Source of the DNA: Streptomyces sp. RerS4
Lineage (GTDB): Bacteria; Actinomycetota; Actinomycetes; Streptomycetales; Streptomycetaceae
Direction of reading: 5' to 3'
Length of the DNA: 64,000 nucleotides
NCBI RefSeq assembly: GCF_023515955.1
Contig: NZ_CP097323.1
Location: 1-64,000 of the forward strand
The position numbers and the translations under genes are program-made. The notes under the pieces were generated by a model, which saw nothing but the letters and a program-made list of their open reading frames with translations, made no database searches and was not told where the DNA came from. Shown here in pieces: positions 23,149 through 40,700 of the stretch. Numbering within the stretch: position 1 is the first letter of the stretch; every line of letters starts with the position of its first letter.

Positions 23149-23448
23149 ATGGACCGGCTCGACCCCACCACCCTGACCCGCATCCTGCGGGCCTGGGACA
23201 CGGAGGAGGAGGGCGTCGACCTCACCGACGACGTCCTCGATCTGTACTGGGTGGAGCTCGGCTACGACTGTCTCTCCGTCTTCCAGACCACCGGCTGGAT
23301 CGAGCGAAGGTTCGCCATCCTCCTCGACGGGGACGCCCTGGAGCAGGCCGACACCCCGCGCCGCTACCTACGCCTGGTCAACGCGGAACTCGACCGGAAG
23401 TCCAGGGACCTTCCGGCGGTTGCGGACAGGCTCTGCATCAAGCGTTGA
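23149..23448 (+). CDS. Type II PKS acyl carrier protein with Cys at the pantetheine site
   Basis: A 99-residue protein with the helix pattern of type II polyketide ACPs: EGVDLTDDVLDLYWVELGYD, then the recognition helix and DGDALEQADTPRRYLRLVN. The attachment motif is normally D-S-L, but here it reads GYDCLSVF, with Cys41 (TGT codon) in place of the serine that carries 4'-phosphopantetheine. A serine lies two residues later but out of register. Unless the sequence has an error, this ACP should not be primed by a standard phosphopantetheinyl transferase. It is 100 bp after SARP 4 and 11 bp before the aromatase/cyclase. It may be a relic or a non-covalent partner. Confidence 0.8.
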   Translation: MDRLDPTTLTRILRAWDTEEEGVDLTDDVLDLYWVELGYDCLSVFQTTGWIERRFAILLDGDALEQADTPRRYLRLVNAELDRKSRDLPAVADRLCIKR

Positions 23449-23459
23449 GAGGGGTGTCT

Positions 23460-24464
23460 ATGTCTGTCGAGCGAGTACACCGGATGTCGTTCGCGGTGGA
23501 CGCGGCGGCGCCGGCCGGCGTCCTGTACGGGCTGGTGGCGGACACCACCCGGTGGCCGCTGCTCGTACCGGCCACCGTCCACGTCGAACGACTGGACTTC
23601 GACGGGATCCGCGACCGCTACTTCATGTGGGCCGGCCCCGACGGGAACGTCCGGCAGTCCGTCTGGCGCCGGACGCTGGACCCGGAGCGGCTGCGCGTCG
23701 ACTTCCACCAGGAGGTCCCCACCGCCCCCGTCACCTCGACCGCCGGCAGCTGGAGCGTCGAAGCGCTCGCCCCCGGCTGGTCGCGGCTGACCCTGGAGCA
23801 GTACGTCACCGTCGCCGGCAACCGCGCCGGCGACGTCCACCAGACCCGCGTCGAGACCGAGGCCGACGCCCGTGCCACGCTCACCCGCATCCGGGAACTC
23901 GCCGAGCGCTGGAACAGGCTCGACGCGCTGACCCTCTCCTTCGAGGACAGCGCACGGATCGAGGGCCCGGCCGAGCCCGTCTACGCCTTCCTCTACGAGG
24001 TGGGCGCGTGGCCCGGCCGCGTGCCGCACATCGCGCGCGCCGACGTCGCCGAGGACCGGCCCGGCATCCAGGTGGTCTCCACCGACACGCTGACCCCCGA
24101 CGGCTCCGTCCACACCACGGACTCCGTCCGCGTCTGCTTCCCCGCGGCCGGCCGCATCCTCCACAAGCAGACCCGGCCCTCCCCGCTGCTCGCCGCGCAC
24201 ACCGGCGAGTGGTCGGTCCTCCCCGACCCCGACGGGGTCACTGTCGTCTCCCGGCACGACGTCCTGCTGGACGAGGCCATGGTGGAACGCGCCTTCGGCC
24301 CCGACGCCGACCTCGCCGAGGCCCGCCGCTCCGTGCGCGAGGCCCTCGGCCGCGAGAGCGAAGCCACCCTGCGGTTGACCCGCGACCACGCGCGGGACGT
24401 CGCCGCCCGGCAGGCGGAACGCGACGTCGCGCGCGCCGGCGTCAGGGCGCTGCGCGCGGTGTGA
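23460..24464 (+). CDS. Didomain polyketide aromatase/cyclase
   Basis: A 334-residue protein with two START/SRPBCC-like domains: about residues 1-150 (HRMSFAVDAAAPAGVLYGLV to EQYVTVAG) and 160-310 (SARIEGPAEPVYAFLYEVG onward). This is the architecture of didomain aromatase/cyclases that fold and aromatise the first ring of type II polyketides. The ATG at 23460 lies 11 bp after the ACP stop, so the pair is an operon. No KS/CLF genes are seen within 36 kb on the right or 23 kb on the left, so its substrate is unknown; the polyene PKS line does not obviously need it. Confidence 0.85.
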   Translation: MSVERVHRMSFAVDAAAPAGVLYGLVADTTRWPLLVPATVHVERLDFDGIRDRYFMWAGPDGNVRQSVWRRTLDPERLRVDFHQEVPTAPVTSTAGSWSVEALAPGWSRLTLEQYVTVAGNRAGDVHQTRVETEADARATLTRIRELAERWNRLDALTLSFEDSARIEGPAEPVYAFLYEVGAWPGRVPHIARADVAEDRPGIQVVSTDTLTPDGSVHTTDSVRVCFPAAGRILHKQTRPSPLLAAHTGEWSVLPDPDGVTVVSRHDVLLDEAMVERAFGPDADLAEARRSVREALGRESEATLRLTRDHARDVAARQAERDVARAGVRALRAV

Positions 24465-24493
24465 GAGCCGGACCGCGAGCGGTGGTCCGGCTC
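24465..24493. terminator. Bidirectional hairpin terminator
   Basis: GAGCCGGACC (24465-24474) and GGTCCGGCTC (24484-24493) form a perfect 10-bp stem with a nine-base loop, exactly between the convergent aromatase/cyclase and ferredoxin-oxidoreductase genes. Confidence 0.7.
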
Positions 24494-24504
24494 CCGTCAC
24501 CGGC

Positions 24505-25549
<1,045 letters not shown>

Positions 25550-25560
<11 letters not shown>

Positions 25561-27436
25561 GGGTGGCCTCCTGGATGGCCTCGGCCAGCTGCTCGGCCTT
25601 GAAGGGCATGCCGTTGACCTGGGTGACGGAATGGATGTTCGTCAGGTACTTCGCCCGCAGCAGGCCCGCGAGCTGCCCGAGGTTCATCTCCGGCAGCACC
25701 ACGGTGTCGTAACGCCCCAGCACCTCGCCCAGGTTGTGGGGGAAGGGGTTGAGGTGGCGCAGGTGGGCCCGGGCGACGGCCACGCCGTGTGAGCGCAGCC
25801 GGCGGACGGCGGCGGTGATGGGGCCGTACGTGGAGCCCCAGCCGATGACGAGCGTGCGGGCCCCGTCCGGGTCGTCCACATCAAGGTCGGGGACCCGGAT
25901 ACCGTCGATCTTGGCCTGGCGGGTGCGGACCATGAACTCGTGGTTGGCGGGGTCGTACGAGATGTTGCCGGTGCCGTCCTGCTTCTCGATGCCGCCGATG
26001 CGGTGTTCGAGGCCGGGGGTGCCGGGGATCGCCCAGGGGCGGGCGAGGGTCTCGGGGTCCCGCTTGTAGGGCCAGAACACCTCGGTGCCGTCGGCCAGCG
26101 TGTGGTTCGGGCCGGACGCGAAGTGCGTGCGCAGGTCGGGCAGGTCCGCCGGCTCCGGCACCTTCCACGGCTCGGAGCCGTTCGCGAGGTAGCCGTCGGA
26201 GAGCAGGAAGACGGGCGTGCGGTAGGTCAGGGCGATACGGGCCGCGTCCAGCGTGGCGTCGAAACAGTCCGCCGCCGTCTTCGGCGCGACGATCGGGACG
26301 GGTGCCTCGCCGTTGCGGCCGTACATGGCCTGGAGGAGGTCGGCCTGCTCGGTCTTGGTGGGCAGACCGGTGGACGGACCACCGCGCTGGATGTCCACGA
26401 TCAGCAGCGGCAGCTCCAGGGAGACGGCCAGGCCGATCGTCTCGGACTTCAGGGCCACGCCGGGCCCAGAGGTGGTGGTGACGCCGAGCGCGCCGCCGAA
26501 GGCGGCCCCGAGGGCGGCGCCGATGCCGGCGATCTCGTCCTCGGCCTGGAAGGTCCGCACGCCGAAGTTCTTGTGCTTCGACAGTTCGTGCAGGATGTCC
26601 GAGGCCGGGGTGATCGGGTACGAGCCCAGGTACAGCGGCAGATCCGCCTGCCGGGCCGCCGCGATCAGACCGTAGGACAGGGCCAGGTTCCCGGAGATGT
26701 TGCGGTAGGTGCCGGCGGGGAAGGCATGGGTGGCCGGGGCGACCTCGTAGGAGACGGCGAAGTCCTCGGTCGTCTCGCCGAAGTTCCAGCCGGCGCGGAA
26801 GGCGACGATGTTCGCCTCGGCGATGTCGGGCTTCTTCGCGAACTTCTGCCGCAGGAAGCTCTCCGTGCCCTCCGTCGGACGGTGGTACATCCACGACAGG
26901 AGCCCGAGCGCGAACATGTTCTTCGAGCGCTCGGCCTCCTTGCGCGAGAGGTCGAAGTCCTTGAGCGCCTCCACCGTCAGCGTGGTCAGCGGCACCGCGT
27001 GGACGCGGTAGGCGTCCAAGGAACCGTCCTCCAGCGGGGAGGTCTCGTACCCGACCTTCGCCATCGGCCGCTTGGTGAATTCGTCCGTGTTGACGATGAT
27101 CTCCGCGCCGCGCGGGACGTCGGCGATGTTGGCCTTCAGGGCCGCCGGGTTCATCGCGACCAGCACGTCCGGGGCGTCGCCGGGGGTGAGGATGTCGTGG
27201 TCGGCGAAGTGCAGCTGGAACGAGGACACGCCCGGCAGGGTCCCGGCGGGGGCGCGGATCTCGGCGGGGAAGTTCGGCAGCGTCGAAAGGTCGTTGCCGA
27301 AGGACGCCGTCTCCGAGGTGAAACGGTCACCCGTCAGCTGCATGCCGTCACCCGAGTCACCCGCGAAACGGATGATCACGTGATCGACGCGGCGGACTTC
27401 CTTCTCGCCCACGGGCGGCAGGACTGTTTCGGTCAT
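25550..27436 (-). CDS. korA: 2-oxoacid:ferredoxin oxidoreductase, alpha (gamma-alpha fusion) subunit
   Basis: A 628-residue partner of the beta subunit. The N-terminal 200 residues form the gamma domain (FAGDSGDGMQLTGDRF is the typical start). The pyrimidine-binding alpha domain follows (GNLALSYGLIAAARQADLPL, QAEDEIAGIGAALGAAFGG, TTSGPGVALKSE), and a transketolase-C-like domain ends the protein. It starts three bases after the carboxylase stop and overlaps the beta gene, so the three genes form one operon read toward the regulatory island. It would supply acetyl-CoA (or another acyl-CoA) and reduced ferredoxin. Confidence 0.92.
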
Positions 27437-27439
27437 CGC

Positions 27440-29212
27440 TCAGGCCTTGATCTCGCAGATGGTGGCGCCGGAGGTGAGGGAGGCGCCGACCTCGGCGTTC
27501 AGGCCGACGATGGTGCCGGAGCGGTGCGCGTTGAGCGGCTGCTCCATCTTCATGGCCTCCAGGACGACGACGAGGTCGCCCTCGTTGACCTGCTGGCCCT
27601 CCTCGACGGCGACCTTGACGATGGTTCCCTGCATCGGGGACGCCAGGGTGTCGCCGGAGACGAGCTTGACGTTCTTCTTGTTGCGGCGCTTGGCCTTGGT
27701 GACCGTGCCGCCGGCGGCCGGCACACCCTTGGCGAGCGCGCCCAGCGACGACGGGAGCGTCACCTCCAGGCGGCGACCGCCGACCTCCACGACCAGCGAT
27801 TCGCGACCGGACTCCTCGTCCTCGCCGTCCTCGGCGGCGGCGGGCGTCGCGAAGGCGGGGATGTCGTTGACGAATTCGGTCTCGATCCAGCGGGTGTGGA
27901 CGGTGAACGGGGTGCCGTCGGTGGGGGCGAAGGCGGGGTCGGTGACGACGGCGCGGTGGAAGGGGATGGCGGTGGCCATGCCTTCGACGCGGAACTCCTC
28001 CAGGGCGCGGGAGGCGCGCTGGAGGGCCTGTTCGCGGGTGGCGCCGGTGACGATGAGCTTGGCGAGGAGGGAGTCCCAGGCGGGGCCGATCACGCTGCCG
28101 GATTCGACGCCGGCGTCGAGGCGGACGCCCGGACCGGTCGGGGGTTGGAAGGTGGTGACGGTGCCGGGGGCGGGCAGGAAGCCGCGGCCGGGGTCTTCGC
28201 CGTTGATGCGGAACTCGATGGAGTGGCCGCGCAGGGCGGGATCGTCGTAGCCGAGTGCTTCGCCGTCGGCGATGCGGAACATCTCGCGGACGAGGTCGAT
28301 GCCGGAGACCTCTTCGGTGACGGGGTGTTCGACCTGGAGGCGGGTGTTGACCTCCAGGAAGGAGATCAGACCATCCGCGGAGACCAGGAACTCGACCGTG
28401 CCGGCGCCGACGTAGCCGGCTTCCTTCAGGATCGCCTTGGAGGCGGCGTACAGCTCGGCGTTCTGGGCTTCCGTCAGGAACGGCGCCGGCGCCTCCTCCA
28501 CCAGCTTTTGATGGCGGCGCTGGAGGGAGCAGTCGCGGGTGGAGACGACGACGACGTTGCCGTGGGAGTCGGCGAGGCACTGGGTTTCGACGTGGCGGGG
28601 CTTGTCGAGGTACTGCTCGACGAAGCATTCGCCCCGGCCGAAGGCGGCGACGGCCTCGCGGACGGCGGAGTCGTAGAGCTCGGGGACCTCTTCGAGGGTG
28701 CGGGCGACCTTCAGGCCGCGGCCGCCGCCGCCGAAGGCGGCCTTGATGGCGATGGGCAGGCCGTGCTCGCGGGCGAAGGCGACGACCTCGTCGGCTCCGG
28801 AGACGGGGTCGGGAGTGCCGGCGACGAGGGGGGCGCCGGCGCGCAGGGCGATGTGGCGGGCGGCGACCTTGTCGCCGAGGTCGCGGATGGCCTGGGGCGG
28901 GGGGCCGATCCAGGTCAGTCCGGCGTCGATGACGGCCTGGGCGAAGTCGGCGTTCTCCGAGAGGAAGCCGTATCCGGGGTGGATGGCGTCCGCGCCGGAG
29001 TCGGCGGCGGCCTGCAGGACCTTGGAGATGTCGAGGTAGCTGGCCGCCGGGGTGTCACCGCCCAACGCGAAAGCTTCGTCTGCCGCGCGGACGTGCAGGG
29101 CGTCCCGGTCCGGATCGGCGTAGACGGCTACGCTCGCGATCCCGGCATCCCGGCAGGCCCGAGCAACGCGGACAGCGATCTCGCCGCGGTTCGCAATGAG
29201 CACCTTACGCAC
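27440..29212 (-). CDS. accA1: Acyl-CoA carboxylase alpha chain (biotin carboxylase-BCCP)
   Basis: A 590-residue fusion of biotin carboxylase and biotin carboxyl carrier domains. The GTG at 29212 (RKVLIANRGEIAVRVARACR) with GAGGAGA seven bases upstream gives exactly the length I recall for Streptomyces AccA1/AccA2. The ATP-grasp loop region reads AFGGGGRGLKVA, and the biotin attachment motif EAMKMEQ puts the modified lysine at about residue 555. With a separate carboxyltransferase beta chain, not in this window, it makes malonyl-CoA, the only extender used by the adjacent PKS. A dedicated copy is a known feature of the cpk cluster. Confidence 0.93.
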   Translation of the reverse strand: MRKVLIANRGEIAVRVARACRDAGIASVAVYADPDRDALHVRAADEAFALGGDTPAASYLDISKVLQAAADSGADAIHPGYGFLSENADFAQAVIDAGLTWIGPPPQAIRDLGDKVAARHIALRAGAPLVAGTPDPVSGADEVVAFAREHGLPIAIKAAFGGGGRGLKVARTLEEVPELYDSAVREAVAAFGRGECFVEQYLDKPRHVETQCLADSHGNVVVVSTRDCSLQRRHQKLVEEAPAPFLTEAQNAELYAASKAILKEAGYVGAGTVEFLVSADGLISFLEVNTRLQVEHPVTEEVSGIDLVREMFRIADGEALGYDDPALRGHSIEFRINGEDPGRGFLPAPGTVTTFQPPTGPGVRLDAGVESGSVIGPAWDSLLAKLIVTGATREQALQRASRALEEFRVEGMATAIPFHRAVVTDPAFAPTDGTPFTVHTRWIETEFVNDIPAFATPAAAEDGEDEESGRESLVVEVGGRRLEVTLPSSLGALAKGVPAAGGTVTKAKRRNKKNVKLVSGDTLASPMQGTIVKVAVEEGQQVNEGDLVVVLEAMKMEQPLNAHRSGTIVGLNAEVGASLTSGATICEIKA

Positions 29213-29434
29213 GAACGCTCTCCTCAACTCGGTCGACAGAACCGTTTCTCCGGGCCGATCCACATACAGACCCTCGACGGACCGAACGTAACTCCGGATC
29301 TCCGCCGGCGGTCCACCGGCAGGTAATCAGCGGACGAGGACCGCCAGAGAACGGCTGGTGACCGAGCTGTGATCGGGTGGCCCGGCCCTCGCTTTGCCAG
29401 CTCTTCTCTTCGCGTCCCATGGAGGTATGCGGTC
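29213..29434. promoter_or_regulatory. Divergent promoter region, accA1 / scF
   Basis: A 222-bp gap between divergent start codons. It must hold both promoters. Apart from the two ribosome sites (GAGGAGA for accA1, GGAGG at 29421-29425 for the oxidase) I find no ARE or other clear operator. Confidence 0.5.
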
Positions 29435-31087
29435 ATGTCCGATGTGTCCCGTCGGGGTCTCATGAAAGGCGCCGCGCTGACCGGAGGGGCCCTGGCCCTG
29501 CCCGCGATCGGCGTGGTGTCCACGGCGACCGCCGCCGAGGCGGCCGTCACCGAAGGCACCGAGGAGGCGGCGGCCCAGGCCGCGGCCCGTCCGGTCGCCG
29601 CCCCGATCACCGTCACCCCCGCCGATCCCCGCTACAAGGGCCTCATATCGGGCTCCAATCAGCGCTGGGTCGGCACCCCCGACTACGTGCGCATCGTCAG
29701 CTCGGCCGACCAGGTCGTGCGCGCCGTGCAGGAGGCCGTCGACAAGGGCCTCAAGGTCGTCGTGCGCAGCGGCGGCCACTGCGACGAGGACTTCACCACG
29801 AACTCCGAGGTGAAGGTCGTCATCGAGATGTCCGGCATGAACGACATCTCCTACGACGCCGAGCGCCGCGCCATCGCCGTCGAGCCCGGCGCCCTCCTCG
29901 GCACCGTCTACCGCACCCTGTACAAGCGCTGGGGCGTCGTCCTGCCCGGCGGCACCTGCCCCACCGTCGGCGCCGGCGGCCACATCCAGGGCGGCGGCTA
30001 CGGCGCCCTGTCGCGCTCCCGCGGCCTGACCGTCGACCACCTGTACGCCGTCGAGGTCGTCCACGTGGACCGCGGCGGTCGCGCCCGCAAGGTCGTCGCC
30101 ACCCGCGAGGCGAACGACCCCAACCGTGAACTGTGGTGGGCCCACACCGGCGCCGGCGGCGGCAACTTCGGCGTCGTCACCCGGTACTGGCTGCGCTCGC
30201 CCGGCGCCACCGGCGACGACCCCTCGCGCCTCCTGCCCAAGGCGCCCTCCGAGGTCCTGCTGTCCGACGTCAGCTGGTCCTGGGCCGACCTGGACGAGGC
30301 GAGCTTCACCCGCCTCGCCCGCAACTTCACCGCCTGGCACGAGGCGAACTCGGCCCCCGACTCCCCGGGCCGGTTCCTGTACAGCCAGTTCAAGGCCATG
30401 CACAAGGCCGCCGGGTACTTCCGGATGAGCACCCAGGTCGACGCCGGCGCCCCCGACCCGGAGGGGCTGCTCGACAGCTTCCTCGCCGCCGTCTCCGAGG
30501 GCACCGGCGTGCGCTACCACGTCGGCGACCGCTACCGGGCGCCGTGGCTCTACGCCGTCACCGAGTGGTCCGGCTTCGTCGAGGCCGCCGTCCCGCGCTG
30601 GAAGTCCAAGGCGGCGTACGTCCGCAAGACGATGCCGCAGGACCAGCTGAAGGCGCTCTACCGCCAGCTGACCCGCGACGACTACGCGGGCCCCTACGGC
30701 ATGACCGCCATCGTCAGCTTCGGCGGCAAGATCAACGAGGTGGGCGCGGGCGACACCGCCACCGCGCAGCGCGACTCCGTCGCCAAGATGCTCTACTGCG
30801 CCCTGTGGACCGACCCGACCCAGGACGAGCCGAACCAGCGCTGGGTCCGCGAGGCCTACGCCGACGTGTACGCCTCCACCGGCGGCGTGCCGCGCACCGG
30901 CGGCGTCAACGACGGCTGCTACATCAACTACGCCGACGCCGACATCGCCGACCCGGCCTTCAACACCTCCGGCACCCCCTGGCACCAGCTGTACTTCAAG
31001 GGCAACTACCCGCGCCTGCAGCAGGTCAAGGCCAAGTGGGACCCGAGGAACGTCTTCTCGCACCGCCTGAGCATCCAGCTCCCGTAG
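29435..31087 (+). CDS. scF: Secreted bicovalent-FAD oxidase (ScF-like)
   Basis: A 550-residue BBE-type FAD-linked oxidase. SRRGLMKGAALTGGALALP is a twin-arginine (Tat) signal, with cleavage likely after STATAAEA. The FAD-binding domain has RSGGHCDEDF (His115) and PGGTCPTVGAGGH (Cys175). These are the residues that bind FAD twice, as 8-alpha-histidyl and 6-S-cysteinyl. The C-terminal berberine-bridge segment holds NYADADI and WDPRNVFSH. In S. coelicolor a secreted enzyme of this class at the same locus is reported to finish coelimycin outside the cell by dehydrogenation. The divergent position between accA1 and the last PKS gene matches that locus. Confidence 0.88.
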   Translation: MSDVSRRGLMKGAALTGGALALPAIGVVSTATAAEAAVTEGTEEAAAQAAARPVAAPITVTPADPRYKGLISGSNQRWVGTPDYVRIVSSADQVVRAVQEAVDKGLKVVVRSGGHCDEDFTTNSEVKVVIEMSGMNDISYDAERRAIAVEPGALLGTVYRTLYKRWGVVLPGGTCPTVGAGGHIQGGGYGALSRSRGLTVDHLYAVEVVHVDRGGRARKVVATREANDPNRELWWAHTGAGGGNFGVVTRYWLRSPGATGDDPSRLLPKAPSEVLLSDVSWSWADLDEASFTRLARNFTAWHEANSAPDSPGRFLYSQFKAMHKAAGYFRMSTQVDAGAPDPEGLLDSFLAAVSEGTGVRYHVGDRYRAPWLYAVTEWSGFVEAAVPRWKSKAAYVRKTMPQDQLKALYRQLTRDDYAGPYGMTAIVSFGGKINEVGAGDTATAQRDSVAKMLYCALWTDPTQDEPNQRWVREAYADVYASTGGVPRTGGVNDGCYINYADADIADPAFNTSGTPWHQLYFKGNYPRLQQVKAKWDPRNVFSHRLSIQLP

Positions 31088-31117
31088 CCCCTGGCCCGTA
31101 GCCCGTACGCGCACAGG

Positions 31118-31154
31118 GGAAAGCCCCGCCGGCCCGAGGCCGGCGGGGCTTTCC
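31118..31154. terminator. Bidirectional terminator, 17-bp stem
   Basis: GGAAAGCCCCGCCGGCC (31118-31134) and GGCCGGCGGGGCTTTCC (31138-31154) form a perfect 17-bp stem with a three-base loop between convergent scF and the last PKS gene. The A/T stretches at the stem base give each direction a short T-run. Confidence 0.88.
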
Positions 31155-31169
31155 GTTGGCGGGCCCCCG

Positions 31170-37691
<6,522 letters not shown>

Positions 37692-37732
37692 GAGAGATCA
37701 ACTTCTCCTCAGAGCTGCGTACGTCGGGACCG

Positions 37733-40700
37733 TCAGTTCGCGGAACGGCCGAGCTGGTTGTCGATGAAGTCGAAGAGGTCGTCCGCGGAAGCGGATTCGA
37801 TCGTGTCGGCCAGGTCCTCGGCGCCCGAGTCCGCCGCCGTCGACTCGTTGAGCCGGGACAGGATGGTCTGGAGGCGGACGGAGACCGTGGAGCGCGTCCG
37901 GCTGTCCTCGGCGAGGGCGGCGAGCGCCGCCTCCAGCCGGTCCAGTTCGGCCAGCGCGGGCTCGTCGCCCTCGCCGGCGCCGTCGGGCGCCACCTCGCCG
38001 AGCACGTGCTCGGCGAGCGCGGTGGGGGTCGGGTGGTCGAAGACGACCGTCGCGGACAGGCGTACCCCCGTCGCGGCGTTGAGCCGGTTGCGCAGCTCCA
38101 CCGCCGTCATCGAGTCGAAGCCCATCTCCTGGAAGGCCCGGTCGGCCTGCACCGCGTCCTGGCCCGCGTGGCCCAGTACGGTCGCCACCTCGGAGCGGAC
38201 GAGGTCCAGCACCACCTGCTGCCGCTCCAGCGGGGACAGCCCCGCCAGCCGCGTCGCGAGCAGTTCCACCGAAGCCCCGCCCGACCGCGCGGCCCGCCGG
38301 TTCGGCACCCGCACCAGGGCACGGAACACCGGCGGCACCAGACCGTGCGCCCGCATCGCGGACAGGTCGACCGGCAGCGCCACGACCGCCGAGGTGCTCA
38401 TCGTCAGCGCCGAGTCGAAGAGCGCGGTGCCCTCCTTCGGGGAGACCGGCTTGAAGCCCTCGCGGCCGAACCGCTTGAGGTCGTTCTCGTCCAGCCCCGC
38501 GTTGATCCCGTAGCTCAGGCCCCACAGGCCCCACGCCAGGGAGGTCGCCGCGAGTCCCAGGCCCGCCCGGTGGGCGGCGAGCCCGTCCAGGAAGGCGTTG
38601 GCCGCCGCGTAGTTGGACTGGCCGGGGCCGCCGATGACACCGACGCTGGAGGAGAACAGGACGAACGCCGTCAGGGGCAGCTCACTCGTCAGCTCGTGCA
38701 GGTGCCAGGCCGCGTCCGCCTTCGGCCGCAGCACGGCGTCCAGGCTGTCCGGGGACAGCGCCGCCACCAGACCGTTGTCGAGGACACCGGCCGTGTGCAC
38801 GACCCCCTTCAGCGGGTGCTCCGCCGGGATCGCCGCCAGTACGGACGCCAGCGCCGCGCGGTCGGAGACGTCCACGGCCGCGAGGGTGACCTCCGCGCCC
38901 AGGGCGACGAGCTCCTCGCGCAGCTCCCCGGCCCCGGGGGCCGATCCGCCGCGCCGGCTCGCCAGCACCAGGTGACGTACGCCGTGCTCGGTGACCAGGT
39001 GCCGGGCGAACAGGCCGCCCAGCGCGCCGGTACCACCGGTGATCAGCACCGTGCCCTCGGCATCCCACACGGCGCCCCGCGCCCCGGCCTCCACGGCCCG
39101 CGCGTCGGCCGCCGCCAGCCGGCGCAGCCTCGGCAGCAGCACCTCGCCGCCGCGCACCGCCGCCTGCGGCTCACCGGAGGCGAGCACCGCCGACAGGGCG
39201 TCGACGGGGACGACCGCGTCGCCCGGGTGGTCCAGGTCGACGAGCACGACCCGGTCCGGGGCCTCGGCCTGCGCCGAGCGCAGCAGACCCCACACCGTCG
39301 CCGACGCGGGCTCCGGCACCCCGGCGCCGGCGTCCACCGCGCCCCGGGTGACGACCACCAGACGGGTGGCCTCCAACCGGTCGTCGGCCAGCCAGTCCTG
39401 GAGCAGGGCCAGCGCGCCCCGCGCGGCGGAGTGGGCCGCGCCCACCACGTCGTCGGACGCGGCGTCGGTGACGGCCCACGCCAGGACGGCGTCCACGGCC
39501 GCGCCGGCCTCGGCCGCCTTCCCGACGGCCGCCACGTCCTCGAAGGACGGGCCGTCGACGCCGGCGTCCTCGGCGGCGGAACCGGCGAGCACACCCCAAC
39601 GGATCCGCTCCGCGGGCTCCGGCAGGGCGGAGGCCACCCAGTCCACCTGGAACAGCGGCCGGTCGCCGCCCTCCGACGCGGTGAACTCGGCGTCCGGCAC
39701 GTCCCGGAACACCAGGCGCCCGATCGTGGCGACGGCCTGGTCCTCGGCGTCGGACAGGGCCACCGTCACGGCGCCGTCCGGGTCGCCCTCCAGCGGGGCG
39801 ATCCGCACCCGCACCGCGGTCGCACCGCTCGCGTGGAGCCGTACGTCCTCCCAGCGCGCCGGGATCCGCGTCGTACCGGCCGCGCCCGCGCCCGCGCCGG
39901 CGGCGACGGCCGCCTCCAGCAGCACCGGGTGCAGCTCGTACGCGGCGGCGTCGGGCAGCAGCTCCTCCGCCAGCGCCGTCTCGCCGACCTCGCCCGCCGG
40001 GAGGGCGGGGGTACCGGCGGCGGCGACGGTCTCGAAGAGGCCGCGCGCGTGGACCGTCCAGGGAGCCTCGGCCTCGTCCACGCGGGTGTGCACCGTGAAC
40101 GGCCGGCGGCCCGACTCGTCCACCGGGCCCACGCCCAACTGGAGCTGGAGGGCGCCGCCCTCGGGCAGCACCACCGGCGCGCTCAGGTCCAGCTCGGCGA
40201 GACCGGCGAGCCCGAGCTCGTCGCTCGCCCGGACGGCCAGCTCCACCAGCGCGGAGCCGGGCAGTACGGGCGCGTCGAAGACGGCCTGCCCGTCCAGCCA
40301 CGGGTGGCTGCGCACCGACACGCGGGACGTGAACAGCACCTGGTCGGCGCCCGCGATGGTGACGGCCGCGCCCAGAAGCGGGTGCCCCGTCGGGTTCAGA
40401 CCGAACCCGGTGTCCGCCGCCGCGCCCGAGCCCTTCAGCCAGAAGGCCTCGTGCCGGAACGCGTACGTCGGCAGGTCGACCGGGCGGGCGCCCGAACCGG
40501 CGAAGTACGCCTCCCAGTCGACGCGCACGCCCCGGCTGTGCAGCCGGCCGACGCCGGCGAGGAGCGTCTCGGCCTCCGGCCGACCCCGCCGCACCAGTGG
40601 TACGGCCACCGCCGACTCCAGGGTGTCCTGGGCGAGGGCGGTCAGGACGGCGTCGGGGCCGATCTCGGTGAAGGTGCTCGCGCCCAGGGCTTCGAGGGAG

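Noticed and set aside
23149..24464. A complete type II PKS cluster.
   Set aside because: Only the ACP and the aromatase/cyclase are present; no ketosynthase or chain-length factor is in the window.
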